Origin: Ailurus styani
Lineage: Eukaryota > Chordata > Mammalia > Carnivora > Ailuridae
Reading direction: 5' to 3'
Assembly: GCA_002007465.1 (NCBI GenBank)
Contig: LNAC01000339.1
Coordinates: 1,651,276 to 1,715,275, forward strand
Length of the DNA: 64,000 nt
The notes beneath the pieces were generated by a model that had not been told where the DNA came from, searched no databases, and saw nothing but the letters and a program-made list of their open reading frames with translations. Made by a program: the position numbers and the translations under genes. Positions 12,568 to 24,500 of this stretch are shown here, in pieces; the stretch's first letter is position 1; the number at the start of each line of letters is the position of its first letter.

Positions 12568-13230
12568 TGCAATAGCCTCCCCTTATCCACACGGTATATG
12601 TTCCAAGACCCCCAGCAGATGCCTGAAACTGCAGATAAAACTCTATATATACATTTTTTCCTATATATTCATTCCTATGGTAATTTATAGCTTAATTTAT
12701 AAATTAGGCAATAATAACTAACAATGAAATAGAACAATTACAATAATTTACTATAATAGAAGTTATGTTAATGTGGTCTCTCACTCTTAAAATATGTTTT
12801 TGTACTGTACTTACCTTTTTCTTAAGATTTTATTTATTTATTTATTTATTTATTGAACATGTGCAAGTGGGAGAGAGGGGCAGAGGAAGAGGGAGAAAGA
12901 GACTTTCAAGCTGACTCTGTGCTGAGCCGTGAGTCTGACGTGGGGCTCCATTTCACAACCCGGAGATCGTGACCTGAGCCAAAATCAAGAGTTGGACTCT
13001 CAACCAACTGAGCCACCCAGGCATCCCTCACCCTTTTCTTTTTACGTGAAATGATAAAATTCCTATAGGAGATGAAGTGAAGTGAATGACATAGGCATTT
13101 GCAACACAGTGTCAAGCTACTGTTGACCTTCTGAGGATGAGTCTGGAGAATCTTCTGCTTCTCATAGTTGATTACAAGTAATTCAACCCAGGGAAAGCAA
13201 AACTGCAAATAAGGGAGAACTAACGTACTA
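12568..13230 (+). mobile_element. Tigger-type DNA transposon remnant (non-autonomous), with nested SINE
   Basis: Starts 'caatagcctccccttatcca' and ends near 'aaataagggagaactaacgt', an imperfect terminal inverted repeat of the CAGTAGTCCCCCCTTATC kind. Internal 'tgttccaagacccccagcag', 'tttataaattaggcaataat' and 'gttgaccttctgaggatgag' also fit this TcMar-Tigger group. The subfamily (Tigger3/4-like) is from memory. Interrupted by the SINE at 12824-13027. Confidence 0.7.
12824..13027 (-). mobile_element. CAN-SINE, older copy, minus strand
   Basis: Reverse-complement CAN-SINE with a (TTTA)n tail. Flanks 'ttacctttttctt' and 'tcacccttttctt' look like a diverged target duplication. Confidence 0.9.
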
Positions 13231-13527
13231 CCCAAGTTCCAAAATAATCCTCCAGTGTTATATGTGCAGAACAGACTCAAAGCAGAATAACAAAGCCTTT
13301 GAAAACTGAACTGATAGGGACCAGCATACACACACAATGTGAGACTGAACTTGTGGAACTGAATCAAACTGGATGGATCGCCTCCTAAAACAAAACAAAA
13401 TAACCAATATTCCCCCAAAGGCTTTCAACAGGTTCCAGAGTCTATGCAACTTAATATTTAAAATGTCCAAGATAAAAACTACAATTACTCAACAAAGAGA
13501 ATTAATCAATCTATAAAGTGGGGAAAT

Positions 13528-13694
13528 GGGCGCCTGGGTGGCTCAGGTCATGATCTCAGGGTCCTGGGATCAAGGCCCGCATTGGGCTTCCTGCTCAGCG
13601 GGGAGCCTGTTTCCTCCTCTCTCTCTGCCTGCCTCTCTGCCTACTTGTGATCTCTCTCTCTGTCAAATAAATAAATAAATAAATCTGAAAAAAA
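13528..13694 (+). mobile_element. CAN-SINE with an internal head deletion
   Basis: Young-type copy in which GGCTCAG of the head runs directly into GGTCATGATCTCAGGG. The 28 bases normally between the two GGCTCAG motifs are missing. Target duplication AAAGTGGGGAAAT / AAAGTGGGAAAAT at 13515-13527 and 13695-13707. Confidence 0.92.
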
Positions 13695-14130
13695 AAAGTG
13701 GGAAAATATAACCAATTCTCAAAGAAAAATAAAACCAGCAGCTGCCAACCCCTAAATGACTAAGATGTTAAAATTATCAGACTTTAAAGCACTTACTATA
13801 ACTAGGAAGTAGTTGAAAATGTCCTCTCCAGGTATATGTCATACTCTAGAAAAATTCTTATATTTCGGTATAGGAATCCATGCATTAGAATGTTTATACT
13901 AGCGTTTTTTGTAATGACAAACCTGGTAAATACAAGGGATAAACTGTCACACAAAGAAATATTATCAGGATACAGCAGTAAAATTAAGGAACTACAATCA
14001 CATGCAAATATATGCAACAACCTAAAACAAGTTTGGAAGTACAATGTTGAGTGGAAAAAAAACAAAACCAAAAACCGAAACAAAACAAAAAACCCTTGTA
14101 AAGCTCAACAGTTCAGAGACATAAATTTCT

Positions 14131-14328
14131 GGGGCGCCGGGGTGGCTAAGTCATTAAGCGTCACCCTTCTGCTCAGGTCATGATCCCAGCGTCCTGGGAT
14201 GGAGCCTGCATTGGGCTCCCTGCTCGGCGGGAAAGCCTGCTTCTCCCTCTCCCACTCCCCCTGCTTGTGTTACCTCTCTCGCTGTGTCTCTCTCTGTCAA
14301 ATAAATAAATAAAATCCTTAAAAAAAAA
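14131..14328 (+). mobile_element. CAN-SINE, older subtype
   Basis: Head GGGGCGCCGGGGTGGCTAAG, 'ccactccccctgcttgtgtt' middle and AAATAAATAAATAAAATCC tail, inserted in the L1 relic. Confidence 0.9.
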
Positions 14329-14639
14329 CAGGAACAGAAATTTTTAAAAAGCAAATGAATAAACCCAAAATAGAGGAGAGTGTTAACCCTGGAGGGAAGC
14401 AAGGGGTAAAAGACACAAATAATTTTAACAATATTGGCAATACCCTAGTTCTAAAATTATTGGTCGGTTCCCACGTGTACATTGCTTATCTGTTATATCT
14501 ACGTATGTGTCAAAAACCAGTAAGTTTCTAAATGTTACCCCCTTGCTGTGTACATAATTAAAGGGCAGAGTTCTCAATCCTTTATTAAAATAGCTTCTAC
14601 AGATACTTAACTAGCCCACGATACCTCAACCGCTAAAAC

Positions 14640-15560
14640 TACGCAGAGCAACCCGCGGTCCCCAACTCGAACCTGACTACAGTCACTTCCGCCCGGGCTC
14701 CCTAGCTCCGCCCATAAGAGCGGAAATATTTTCCTTTCGGGTCCTCCCGCCTGTAGGGGGCTCTCCGAGGCTTCCAGTGCCACGAAGGCCTCCCTCCTGG
14801 GCTGACCCTTCCGCGCCTGTTTCTTTAGCTCCAGAGACTACATTTGCACCATAACTCTTTCGGCCAGAAAACAATCGCACAGGCATCTTACTCTGGACTA
14901 TAACGTTCACACTCAGTCCCGGCTGACTGTCCTCATTATCGAGCCCTGGTGCAGTGGTGCGTCGGAGTCAGGCGTCGTGGGGACAGCCCCGGAGTGCCGA
15001 AAGTCCCCAGCCCGCTTCCTCTTGCGAAGACGTAGCTGCGGGTGGCTGTGGTGGCGGCGTCCAAGATGTCGACGAAGAATTTCCGAGTCAGTGACGGTGA
15101 CTGGATTTGCCCTGACAAAAAGTGAGTTCATGAAGGGTCCCGAACTGGGGCAGGGTCTATCGGTGGAAGTTTTTCCAGGTTCGCTCGGCGTTTTCCGTTC
15201 TCACGGTCTCCGGTACCTCAAGCCGGGTTTAGGCGGCGAACCGCCAGCTCCCAGGCGGGAAGGAGGCTCCAGTCTCTTCTCTGTGAGCTTTTTCGGGAGC
15301 CTTTGTGTTGAGTAGGCGTACAGGTTTCCTCGACATTGTCTCTGCAAGGCAGCCCCTCTTTTTCGAGAGCGAGATGGCCTACCTTTTGCCTCCACCCCCC
15401 ACCCCCGCCGCGGCCAGGTTTCCGCGATAAGGAAATCTCCGGAGTCGAGGCCAGCTCGCTATTGGATATGCCCCACGTGACTTTTTCCGGCCGAACTTTA
15501 CTTTCGTTCGCGGGAAGCTGCTTTCTCGAACTCGTCTTTTTTGCCTCTCATAATTTGCCG
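14640..15560 (+). promoter_or_regulatory. ZRANB2: CpG-island promoter of ZRANB2
   Basis: An abrupt CpG-dense block in AT-rich surroundings that covers the ZRANB2 start codon. Visible elements: an ETS-type site CACTTCCG at 14684-14691, a CCGCCC box near 14708, and in intron 1 a reversed CCAAT box (ATTGG, 15461-15465) next to an E-box CACGTG (15474-15479). There is no TATA box close to the start, as expected for a housekeeping promoter. The transcription start is not resolvable from sequence; it is probably within about 150 bases upstream of 15066. Factor binding is inferred from motifs only. Confidence 0.75.
15066..15121 (+). CDS. ZRANB2: ZRANB2 coding exon 1
   Basis: Encodes residues 1-18 plus two bases of Lys19, including Trp13 and Cys15 of zinc finger 1. 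Donor AAAAA|gtgagt. The start context AAGATGT has A at -3 only. Confidence 0.95.
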
Positions 15561-18500
15561 TGTTTTTTTAAATTTTTAATTTCAGCTTTCTTCCCTGTTT
15601 GTAACCCCCAGCCCCTAAAAACTACCCTTCTTTGATTTAGGAAATTCTGACTTTTTTCTCTTTATTGATAATTAATTTCCCCACAAGAGTTGAACTTGTC
15701 GGCTCGTTAAAGGCGAGAGGCCTGTGTGTTTGCCTGCTCAGCCCTGGAGATTCTTGCAGCAGAGAAGCACGTGTTTTAGTAGCTGAGCTATTTGACGTTG
15801 TTATTGAAGCCAGTGTAGTCTATTAAATCGCCAGATTCTTTTGCTGGCCTTCAAATAAATGTACCTCTTTGGAAATATATGGAAAGTGTCCAAAAGATTG
15901 AAAGCACAACTCACGTTCAAATAAAAATCTTTGATTTCTTCTTAAGTTAGCCACAAACAACATAGAGTTCATGGTAGTAAAGAGGAGAAACTTTGAAAAA
16001 AACAAACATGGTTTTAATTCCAGTTTTATTGCTTACAGACCAGGTTATTTAACTTCAAAAAACTGGGATGGAATAGCTCCCTTTTAATGAATACACGATA
16101 GTATAGGTAGTGTGTAGAACACCAAAATATACTAAATGCAAATACTCTTGATAGCTATTGGTAGTATTAGAAAAGTTAAATCACTTACTCTCCTTAAAGG
16201 ACATTATATCCTTATTTCCCCAACATTTGACTTCTATCCACACTTTAAGTCATTTAAGTGAAATATTATTGTGTTTATTTCATAATAAATGCATGGCTCA
16301 TTTGCATGAAGATTGGGATTATTTGAAGGATCAGGTCAGCCTGACAGTATTGTATAGAACAAATTCATATGCTACGAGTAGCATTGGTCTAAGTGACACA
16401 GATTATTGAAAACATTCAAAAGAAAAAAAAAAGAAAACATTCAAAAGGTAAAAAACTTGTGATTTTTGTGTTGTTGGTTACTTGCAGAATGATGTGCCTC
16501 TGACGGTGTCATTATGACAGCATATGCAAATATTTGAAGTAGGTTTAATAGAGTACATTCAACTCTTACAGTAACGTGAATAGAGTATTATTTCTACAAT
16601 GTGTATATTTAGGATATATTTTTAGTGCTTATTTGGGTCATAAGGCATATATTTATGGGGGGAGATCTAAAAATTATATGGAATGCTCAGTTTAGTGTCC
16701 ATTCCATAATTCACGTTTATTTCATTCTAGTATAACACCTAAAAGAAATCAGCTGTTTAAAATTTAAGCTTTGCATGTCATTCAGAGCATTTAACATGCT
16801 TTTACCAATATACAGATGCACTTTTAAGACCATTTTTAGTGTACCTGATAATTTTCTTGTTTTTAATAAAGTTTGCTGAATATAAACAAAGTGTTTATAG
16901 TGCGACTCTGTTGCACCATGTTGAGTTATTGGTTGTGGTGGTTTTTTTTCAACTAGGTTTCAGAGGTTTGATAAATACCCCCAGAAAACTCCATTTCCTT
17001 GTAATTATTGAACTTATTTACATTTTTAGTTAGTATAACCTATTTTCTTTGCTTATATTCCATCTCCTGCTTGTAAAAAGATTATTTTGTCAAGACCCAT
17101 GAAGCCGTCTCTGATTTATCTTTATTTTCCCCTTTGGTCCATCTTTAGGATTGTGTATTTCTTATAATAAACACATTTTTGTACATATCTTCTTATTTTC
17201 TATACTAGGATTTATTTCGAAATTGCATTGTTTTGTTTTAACTCTGGATGCCTCTCAGTAATTGTGGAAGTGGAGTCCTGTCTCACTTCAGCTTTGCCAA
17301 GGGGATTTTGTTATAATCAATGATAGATGTCAATAGAACACTGAAGCACAGAGATCCTAATGACTAACCAGGATCACATAACCAGTTAGTGGAAGATTGG
17401 AGTTTTTTGTCCTGGACTTGTGATTTTAAGTCATGTTTTTTCCACCTTTGTTGTGAGGATTTGGGGAGGTCGGGGTTGGTTTTTTGTTTTTGTTTGTTTT
17501 GTAATTTGAGATGGCGTTAGAAGTTCTGGATGCCAGTATGTAGTACGGACACATTAAAAGTTGTGCATATAGAATTTTTAAAATTCTTTAGTTTAAATAG
17601 TATCTATATTTTTTTTCTTTATTTTCAGATGTGGAAATGTAAACTTTGCCAGAAGAACCAGCTGTAATAGATGTGGTCGGGGTAAGCATTTAAGGAAGCT
17701 TCTATTACAAACAACTATATACAGATCATTTTTTAAATTTCCCCAGGTTCATAATGCATTGTTTTCCTATTTTCAGAGAAAACCACTGAGGCTAAGATGA
17801 TGAAAGCTGGGGGTACTGAAATAGGGAAGACACTCGCAGAAAAGAGCCGAGGCCTTTTTAGTGCTAATGACTGGCAGTGCAAAACGTATGTGTTTTAAAT
17901 TATCTACTTTTTCTTCCATAATAACATGTTTAGCCACTACCTGTTAATATTTCCAGTTCTTACTAGTCACATTGACAAACCAGGGAAACCTTTTTTTTTT
18001 TTTTTTTTTTTTTAAAGATTTTTTTTTTTTATTTGACACAGAGAGAGAGANGAGGAGAGAGGAAGCAGGCTCCCCGCTGAGCAGAGAGCCCGATGTGGGC
18101 CTCGATCCCAGGACCCTGGGATCATGACCTGAGCCGAAGGCAGCGGCTTTAACCCACTGAGCCACCCAGGCGCCCTGGGGAAACCTTTTAAAGGAAACCT
18201 TTTAAATCAAAGATACGTTGTTTAGTCCGTATCTGACAGAAAGGTATAAAGGACTTTTAAATTCTATTTTTTTTAAGGGTAGTATTAGTTTTTACTGTGA
18301 TAGATTATGTATACTAGTAAATGAATGCTTTCCAAAGAAAAGGGCTATTTAAAACTACCAAAACCTGCTTTTTTTTTTTTGTTGAAAAACCTCAAATATT
18401 TTCAGCCTGTGTCATTAATACGAAACACACTATAAAATTCATTTTGCCTGTTTACAAAGTAGTTTTAGAATCATAAATTGTTTAACTCTAATTAGGTAGT

Positions 18501-21500
18501 TTTCCTTAATACTTTTGATTTTCAAGTTCTGTATAGATTTTTTTCCAACTTTCTTTTCTGTTGTACAGATAAATTGCATATATGAAAAAGGACTGAATCA
18601 GAAGAGGGTTTTACATAAATTTCTGATTGAGTAGGTGCTAAATTTGTATTGGAGAATTCTTCAACAGATTAAGTCACTGGATTTGATATGCTGTGAAATT
18701 CAGTGTTTGCACTTACTCCCCCAAAAAAATTTAACTTTATTTGGAGGCTATAACTTTATTGTTCTTTGAAGTGAATTTGGAGACTGAAAAATTAGTGAAA
18801 CCTTTAATTTAAAATGAATTTTCCCCCTAAGGCATCAAAATCTCTGTAGGTATAATTTGCCTCGTATTTTTGAAAAAAATGACAGGCACTCTTCAAACTG
18901 TATAGTTTTGCTTCTCTGCTTAAGTAGTTCAGTATTTTGTTGGAATCTATATTTTCTTTTCAGAAAATGTCCGCTACATTTTCTTTGTTTGCAGTATTCT
19001 TAATAAACCTTTTTTTATGGTAGTGATTTCATCCTAGTTTTTATTTTAAAATTGTAGAATGTCTAAAAATTTACTTTTTTTCTTATAGCCTACTAATTTG
19101 GTATTTTTCTCTTCTAAAGATGCAGTAATGTGAATTGGGCCAGAAGATCGGAGTGTAACATGTGTAATACTCCAAAGTATGCAAAGTTAGAAGAAAGGAC
19201 AGGTAAAATACAATCACATTCTAACTATAAATGATTTTGGAAGAACTAAAAATTGACAATTCTATCATCTTCTCCTATAAAAGCACAGTAGTTGAGGACT
19301 CTGTCTGTTCTGCCCTTAGGTTTTTATCTTGCTGTTTTTCTCTCATACCCAGAAAAGGTCATCTTCTGTTTACTAGTGACATAGTTTACAAAGTACAGTG
19401 TTAGAGTCCTATGCTAACAAACAGTGACATTAGGAAGGGCAGAGGAGGTACCTTATAAGATAATTGTGTAAAGGTTAGGGAGTAATTCTCAAATTTGGCT
19501 GTGCCTTGGTATCATTTGAGAAACTTTTTTAAAAACAGATTTCAAAACAGAACTATGAAAGCTCTTTGGGTGTGTGTCCCAAAAATCTATAGGTGATTTG
19601 GATGGTGTTTGATAACCACTGGCCTAAGTAATAGGTTACCATTGGCTTTGTGTGTTCTCTGGGGTGAGATGAAAATATTTACCTAATCGAATATAGTTTT
19701 TCAGTTATCAGCAATTAACCCAACCACATTATCAAATCCGATTTTATCATATAGTGACTCATACATCATATAATCAAAGGCTTCCTTCTATATATAGTTA
19801 TTGTTGTCAGACTTAGACTTACTAAACCACTTCCCTGTTTTCTTTTCCTTGAGAACCTCACACCACTTCCACTATGTGGTTTCTGAGGTTATGAGACCCG
19901 TTAGCCCTTCCAGAATCATCTGGACCTAGCCCTTCAAGGCTGCAACAGAAATTCTTGTTTTATTCCCCCTGTTTTTTGTTTTTTTATTTTTTTGTTTTTT
20001 GTTTATTTAATAATAATCTCTCATGTGAGATTATAGTCCAATGTCCTAGATATTTTTTCTTTTTCAATCCTCAAATGTTGCCCCACTCTTCTCATTCTTG
20101 GCCTTTAAATTGATTGGGTAGATTGGACCCTTCTTATAAGAGTCTCCCTTTTTTTCCCTTCCTTCACCTTTAAAGTATATGTTTTATCTTTTTTTATCTT
20201 TTTTTCTCCCCGCACCTCTGGTAGTTTATTTATGTCCTTTTTAGATTCATCATCTTCTGCCTGGCCACAGAATGTTTGTTGAGTTTCTTCAAGGTCCAGT
20301 CTTAAGTTTTCTTTCTTTGCTCTTTATTTTCTGGCCATTTTTTTCTAAGCCCTAAGTTTAAGTAATCTTCAGCACACTGTAATGTTCAGATGTATGTCTT
20401 CAGCTGAGGCTCCTTTGACCCATATATTCAACTGCCTATTCAACATTACCGTGTAAATGTCAAACTTATTATATCCAAACTGACCTCATGATTTTCCCCT
20501 AGGACCTGGCCCTCTTCTAGTGATCTCTTTCTCACGATTAGTACTACCCACCATATGCTTGTTGCATAAGCCAGAAATCTAGATGTGCTTAGTAACTCCT
20601 TCATTTCTCCTCTATTCCCCCCAAAATTCTTTTCCACTACTCCCCTAGATAGGAATACCACTATATATTGTCTTGGAGAAATAGCCCCTTAAGTGGTGTC
20701 CGTACATATTCTAACCTCCCTGCCCCTTTGGCAGCCAGAGATGTGATGTTTTATTTTGTTTTCCAAAGTAAAAACTTCGTTGGTTTAAAATTTTTGATTT
20801 TAGGATAAAGTCCAAAATCTTCAGTAGTTTTTTAAATTGTATTCCTAAAAAGCCTTTTATCTATTCATATTCTCTGACCTATTTTATGACTCTTCCTTTA
20901 AAGTTTCACTATTACAAAAGCAACTAAAGTCCTCAAAAGTTTGATGTCTTCACTTCTCCTTTACTTAATATTTTTTTCTGCGATTCCTGTGTCTTAACCC
21001 TTTCCCACTTCTCTGGTTATAACTAGTTGTCTTTGCTGGGCACAGTTGAAGGTGTGAAATAACCTCTAGCGTTGCTCTCTACTGTCTCTTTACTATTTTT
21101 AATAAGGAAGTCCGAAGTTTGGGGAACGTTTCCTAAACGTGGGATAGTCTGTGCGTAAAAGAAAACTTGATGTACTACTGAAAGATTGCTGACTTCTGTG
21201 TTATTCCTTTAAATACTATACAACTATTTGTACATTAATGTACAAAATCATTGTACAAATAATTTACTTAGCTATTCTCCTATTTTTGAATAGTTTATAC
21301 TTGAGTAATGTTCTTGTTGTCAAAAATTTAATTCTTTTTCTATAACCTGAGAACATGAAAATAGCTTTATATTTGCTATGATACTCATTTTAAAGTAATT
21401 TTATAGGGCGCCTGGGTGGCTCCGTCGGTTAGGCGGCTGCTTTAGGCTCAGGTCATGATCCTGGGGTCCTGGGATCCAGCCCCACGTTGGGCTCCCTGGT

Positions 21501-24500
21501 CAGTGGGGAGTCTGCCTCTCCCTCTGCCCTCCCCCTGCTTGTGTTCTCTCTTTCTCATTCTCAGATAAAAAGTGATTTTACTTACATACCTGTGCAAAAT
21601 TACTTCTGAATGACAATTCATTTTCTAAATCCTGCAGTAATTTATTTTGTCATATCATTTTTCAGCTGCAAATTACTTAAATGTGAACAAAGAACTCTAA
21701 AAGCCCTACTATTGATTTTAAGTAGGATTGTTTTAATATTTTTACATGTTTCCACATATAAACAGTCTAGTTTATCAGGAATTTTTCTGTACTGCTGACC
21801 TGAAGATAATCATGCTATTGCATTATATTTGTTCACTTTTCTTTTTTTGTTTTTATATGTGAATTAATTCCCTCCCATCTAAATCCTGTGGATTTTTGGT
21901 TTTGTTTTTGGTTTGTTTTTTATTTTTTCTCCTTTTAAGTTTTTTTTTTTTAAAGATTTTTATTTATTTATTTGACACAGAGAGAGAGAGATTACAAGTA
22001 GGCAGGCAGGCAGGCAGAGAGAGAGAAGAGGAAGCAGGCTCCCCGCTGAGCAGGGAGCCCGATGTGGGCCTCGATCCCAGGACCCTGAGATCATGACCTG
22101 AGCCGAAGAAGGCAGAGGCTTTAACCCACTGAGCCACCCAGGCGCCCATCCTTTTAAGTTTTTAGAGGAGTTTAGTCCTTTATTATTAATCATCTCTTAA
22201 AATGACTTATTTTCCATCTGGATCCTGTGTAATTTTTTTTCTCCTACTTTGAAATTTATATCTTTATTATTAGTCATCTTTTAAAAATTTGTTTATTACA
22301 CTACACATACTTAATCTCAGGATATACTGATAAAATGTTAAATATATCTAGAGGTAAAAAACTATATTGAATTATAACTTTCCACAGTATTTGTAATTTA
22401 AAATTAGTGTTGAATATGAGCTGTTTCCTTGAGGTTCAGGGTATACTTATTTGTACTTGTTTTTCTCTTTATGTTTAATTTCTGAAAAGCTAAAGCTAAG
22501 ATTTTAGTAAGGAAAAGTTATTACTGGTTTTTAATACACTCTTCATTTGTATGTCATGTACAGAAGCAAAAGGAAATTCTTGTATAATACAGTTGAAGTC
22601 CTGGGGTGCCTGGGTGGCTCAGTGGGTTAAGCCTCTGCCTTCAGCTCAGATCATGATCTCAGGGTCCTGGGATCGAGTCCCGCATTGGGCTCTCTGGTCA
22701 GCCGGGAGCCTGCTTCCTCCTCCCTCTCTCTGCCTGCCTCTCTGCCTACTTGTGATCTCTTGCTCTCTGTCAAGTAAATAAAATCTTTAAAAAAAAAATA
22801 CAATTGAAGTCCATATTGTCTCTGAAATAAGGGAGGAAGGAGGAGGAGGAAAGAGATCACATGCAAGTATTTGAGGGATAAGCACCTACACATTGCAGTG
22901 TTCACTGGTACAAACTATAATGAAGATTAGTGTGATTTTTTTTTTAAGAAAGTTAAATTTATTGCATTCTTTTGTTGGGACAGTTATATCCCTTCTACTC
23001 TTAGTGTCCTTTATAAAATGATGTTAGGATAAATGATCATTTTTTAAATGCTCATGATTGGTAATTTTAAAGCCACATAGCCTAAGGTCTTTGAAAATAC
23101 TTTTTTGTTCATAAATTTACTTAGTGTTTTGCTCGTTCATGAAATCCTTAAATCTTGGAATCACTGCCTTTATGTGCTGGTACTACTCTCCAGTATGTGC
23201 AGTAGTAGTTAGATAATATTGCTCTTGCTGACTTAGGTCTATTATTTTTTCAGTGGGAGATTTATTCAAAATCTCACTCTTTCTCCAAAACCAACTCCAG
23301 TTTGTCTTAAGCCTGTGTCAAAAAAACTGTCAATCTAATTATAGTTGTGAGATCAAAGAATAGTGTTTTGTTGATCTTGATTACTTTTTAATAGAATATT
23401 TTCCGTTTAAAAGTTTATTGCCTGCTTCATTGGACCTGAGTGACTTTGAACAATGTATTAAAAATAGTTGTATTAAAACCAGCTTGGGTGTCCTTTCTTA
23501 TGTCATCATGTTTGTTTATATAATGAGGAATATTCCAAACCCTAGCTATATCTTATTCCAGCAAAACTTCAACATATCAGAACGTACCAGTCTATCTGCA
23601 GCTGGTAATCACTGAAATTTGATTCTTAGTTCTTACTGAACCCACTTCTCTCAGAAGAATTTACGATAAAGCACAGAAGAAAATTGTTTCAAAACTTGGT
23701 TATAGCATAAATTGGAGGAGGTGTTTTCCACCTGGGTATTCCATGCATAGTCTAAGTCATACAGGACATTTTGAAATTGAGAAGAGGTAGGAATGTAGCA
23801 ACAGGGCTTTTTCAGCCAAAGTGTCTAACTCTGACACTCTTCTCTGTAGTGGTATTTTTTAATAGGCTTTTTTTAAATGAGTAACTTACTAGCTAGTCAA
23901 ATGTAACTGATGAGATTTTTCTTTTTTCTTTATTGCTTGGAGGTGATTTTGACATGTTTTTTGTTACTTTAATGAATTGTCGTAGGGTAACAATTTATGC
24001 CCCCTCCCTTTTTAGGCTATGGTGGTGGTTTTAATGAAAGAGAAAATGTTGAATATATAGAAAGAGAAGAATCTGATGGTGAATATGATGAGGTAAGCTG
24101 TACCTTAGTGTGCAGATTAAACACAAATTAGAAAACATGTTTAAAAAAATCTGAAATGCAAAGGAATAGTAAATGTATACTTTTGTAAGTATGCTTTGTA
24201 TCCTTTAAGGCAGCTTATCATTTTTAAGAAGTCCTAACTTAAATATATAATTGTTACAGTTAACTTGAAAATATTTACTGACTTAAATATATAAAATTAA
24301 TTTCTTAGGAAAAATAGTAATTTTAGAACATTTTCAGCTGACAGAAATATGAAACTTTTTCTCTAGTTTGGACGTAAAAAGAAAAAATACAGAGGGAAAG
24401 CAGTTGGTCCTGCATCTATTTTAAAGGAAGTTGAAGATAAAGAATCTGAGGGAGAAGAAGAGGATGAGGATGAAGATCTTTCTAAATATAAATTAGATGA

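Larger units (their letters stand above)
13400..14560 (+). mobile_element. L1M-type relic, with two nested SINEs
   Basis: 'atgttaaaattatcagactt' and 'taaagcacttactataacta' resemble old L1 sequence. 'gcattagaatgtttatacta', 'gcaacaacctaaaacaagtt' and 'tacaatgttgagtggaaaaa' then match the old L1 3' region. Continues after the SINE at 14131-14328 to about 14540. Confidence 0.55.
19203..24015 (+). other. ZRANB2: ZRANB2 intron 4
   Basis: The largest intron, 4.8 kb. It holds an L2-like block (about 19290-20700), three CAN-SINEs and an old tandem duplication (21870-22290). From 22810 to 24010 nothing is recognised. Confidence 0.9.

Noticed and set aside
12906..13418. 170-codon minus-strand open frame
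   Set aside because: It runs through a CAN-SINE and a Tigger remnant; its end is the familiar SINE translation.
14977..15315. 112-codon frame across the ZRANB2 start
   Set aside because: It begins at a GTG, overlaps the real exon in another frame and crosses the splice donor.
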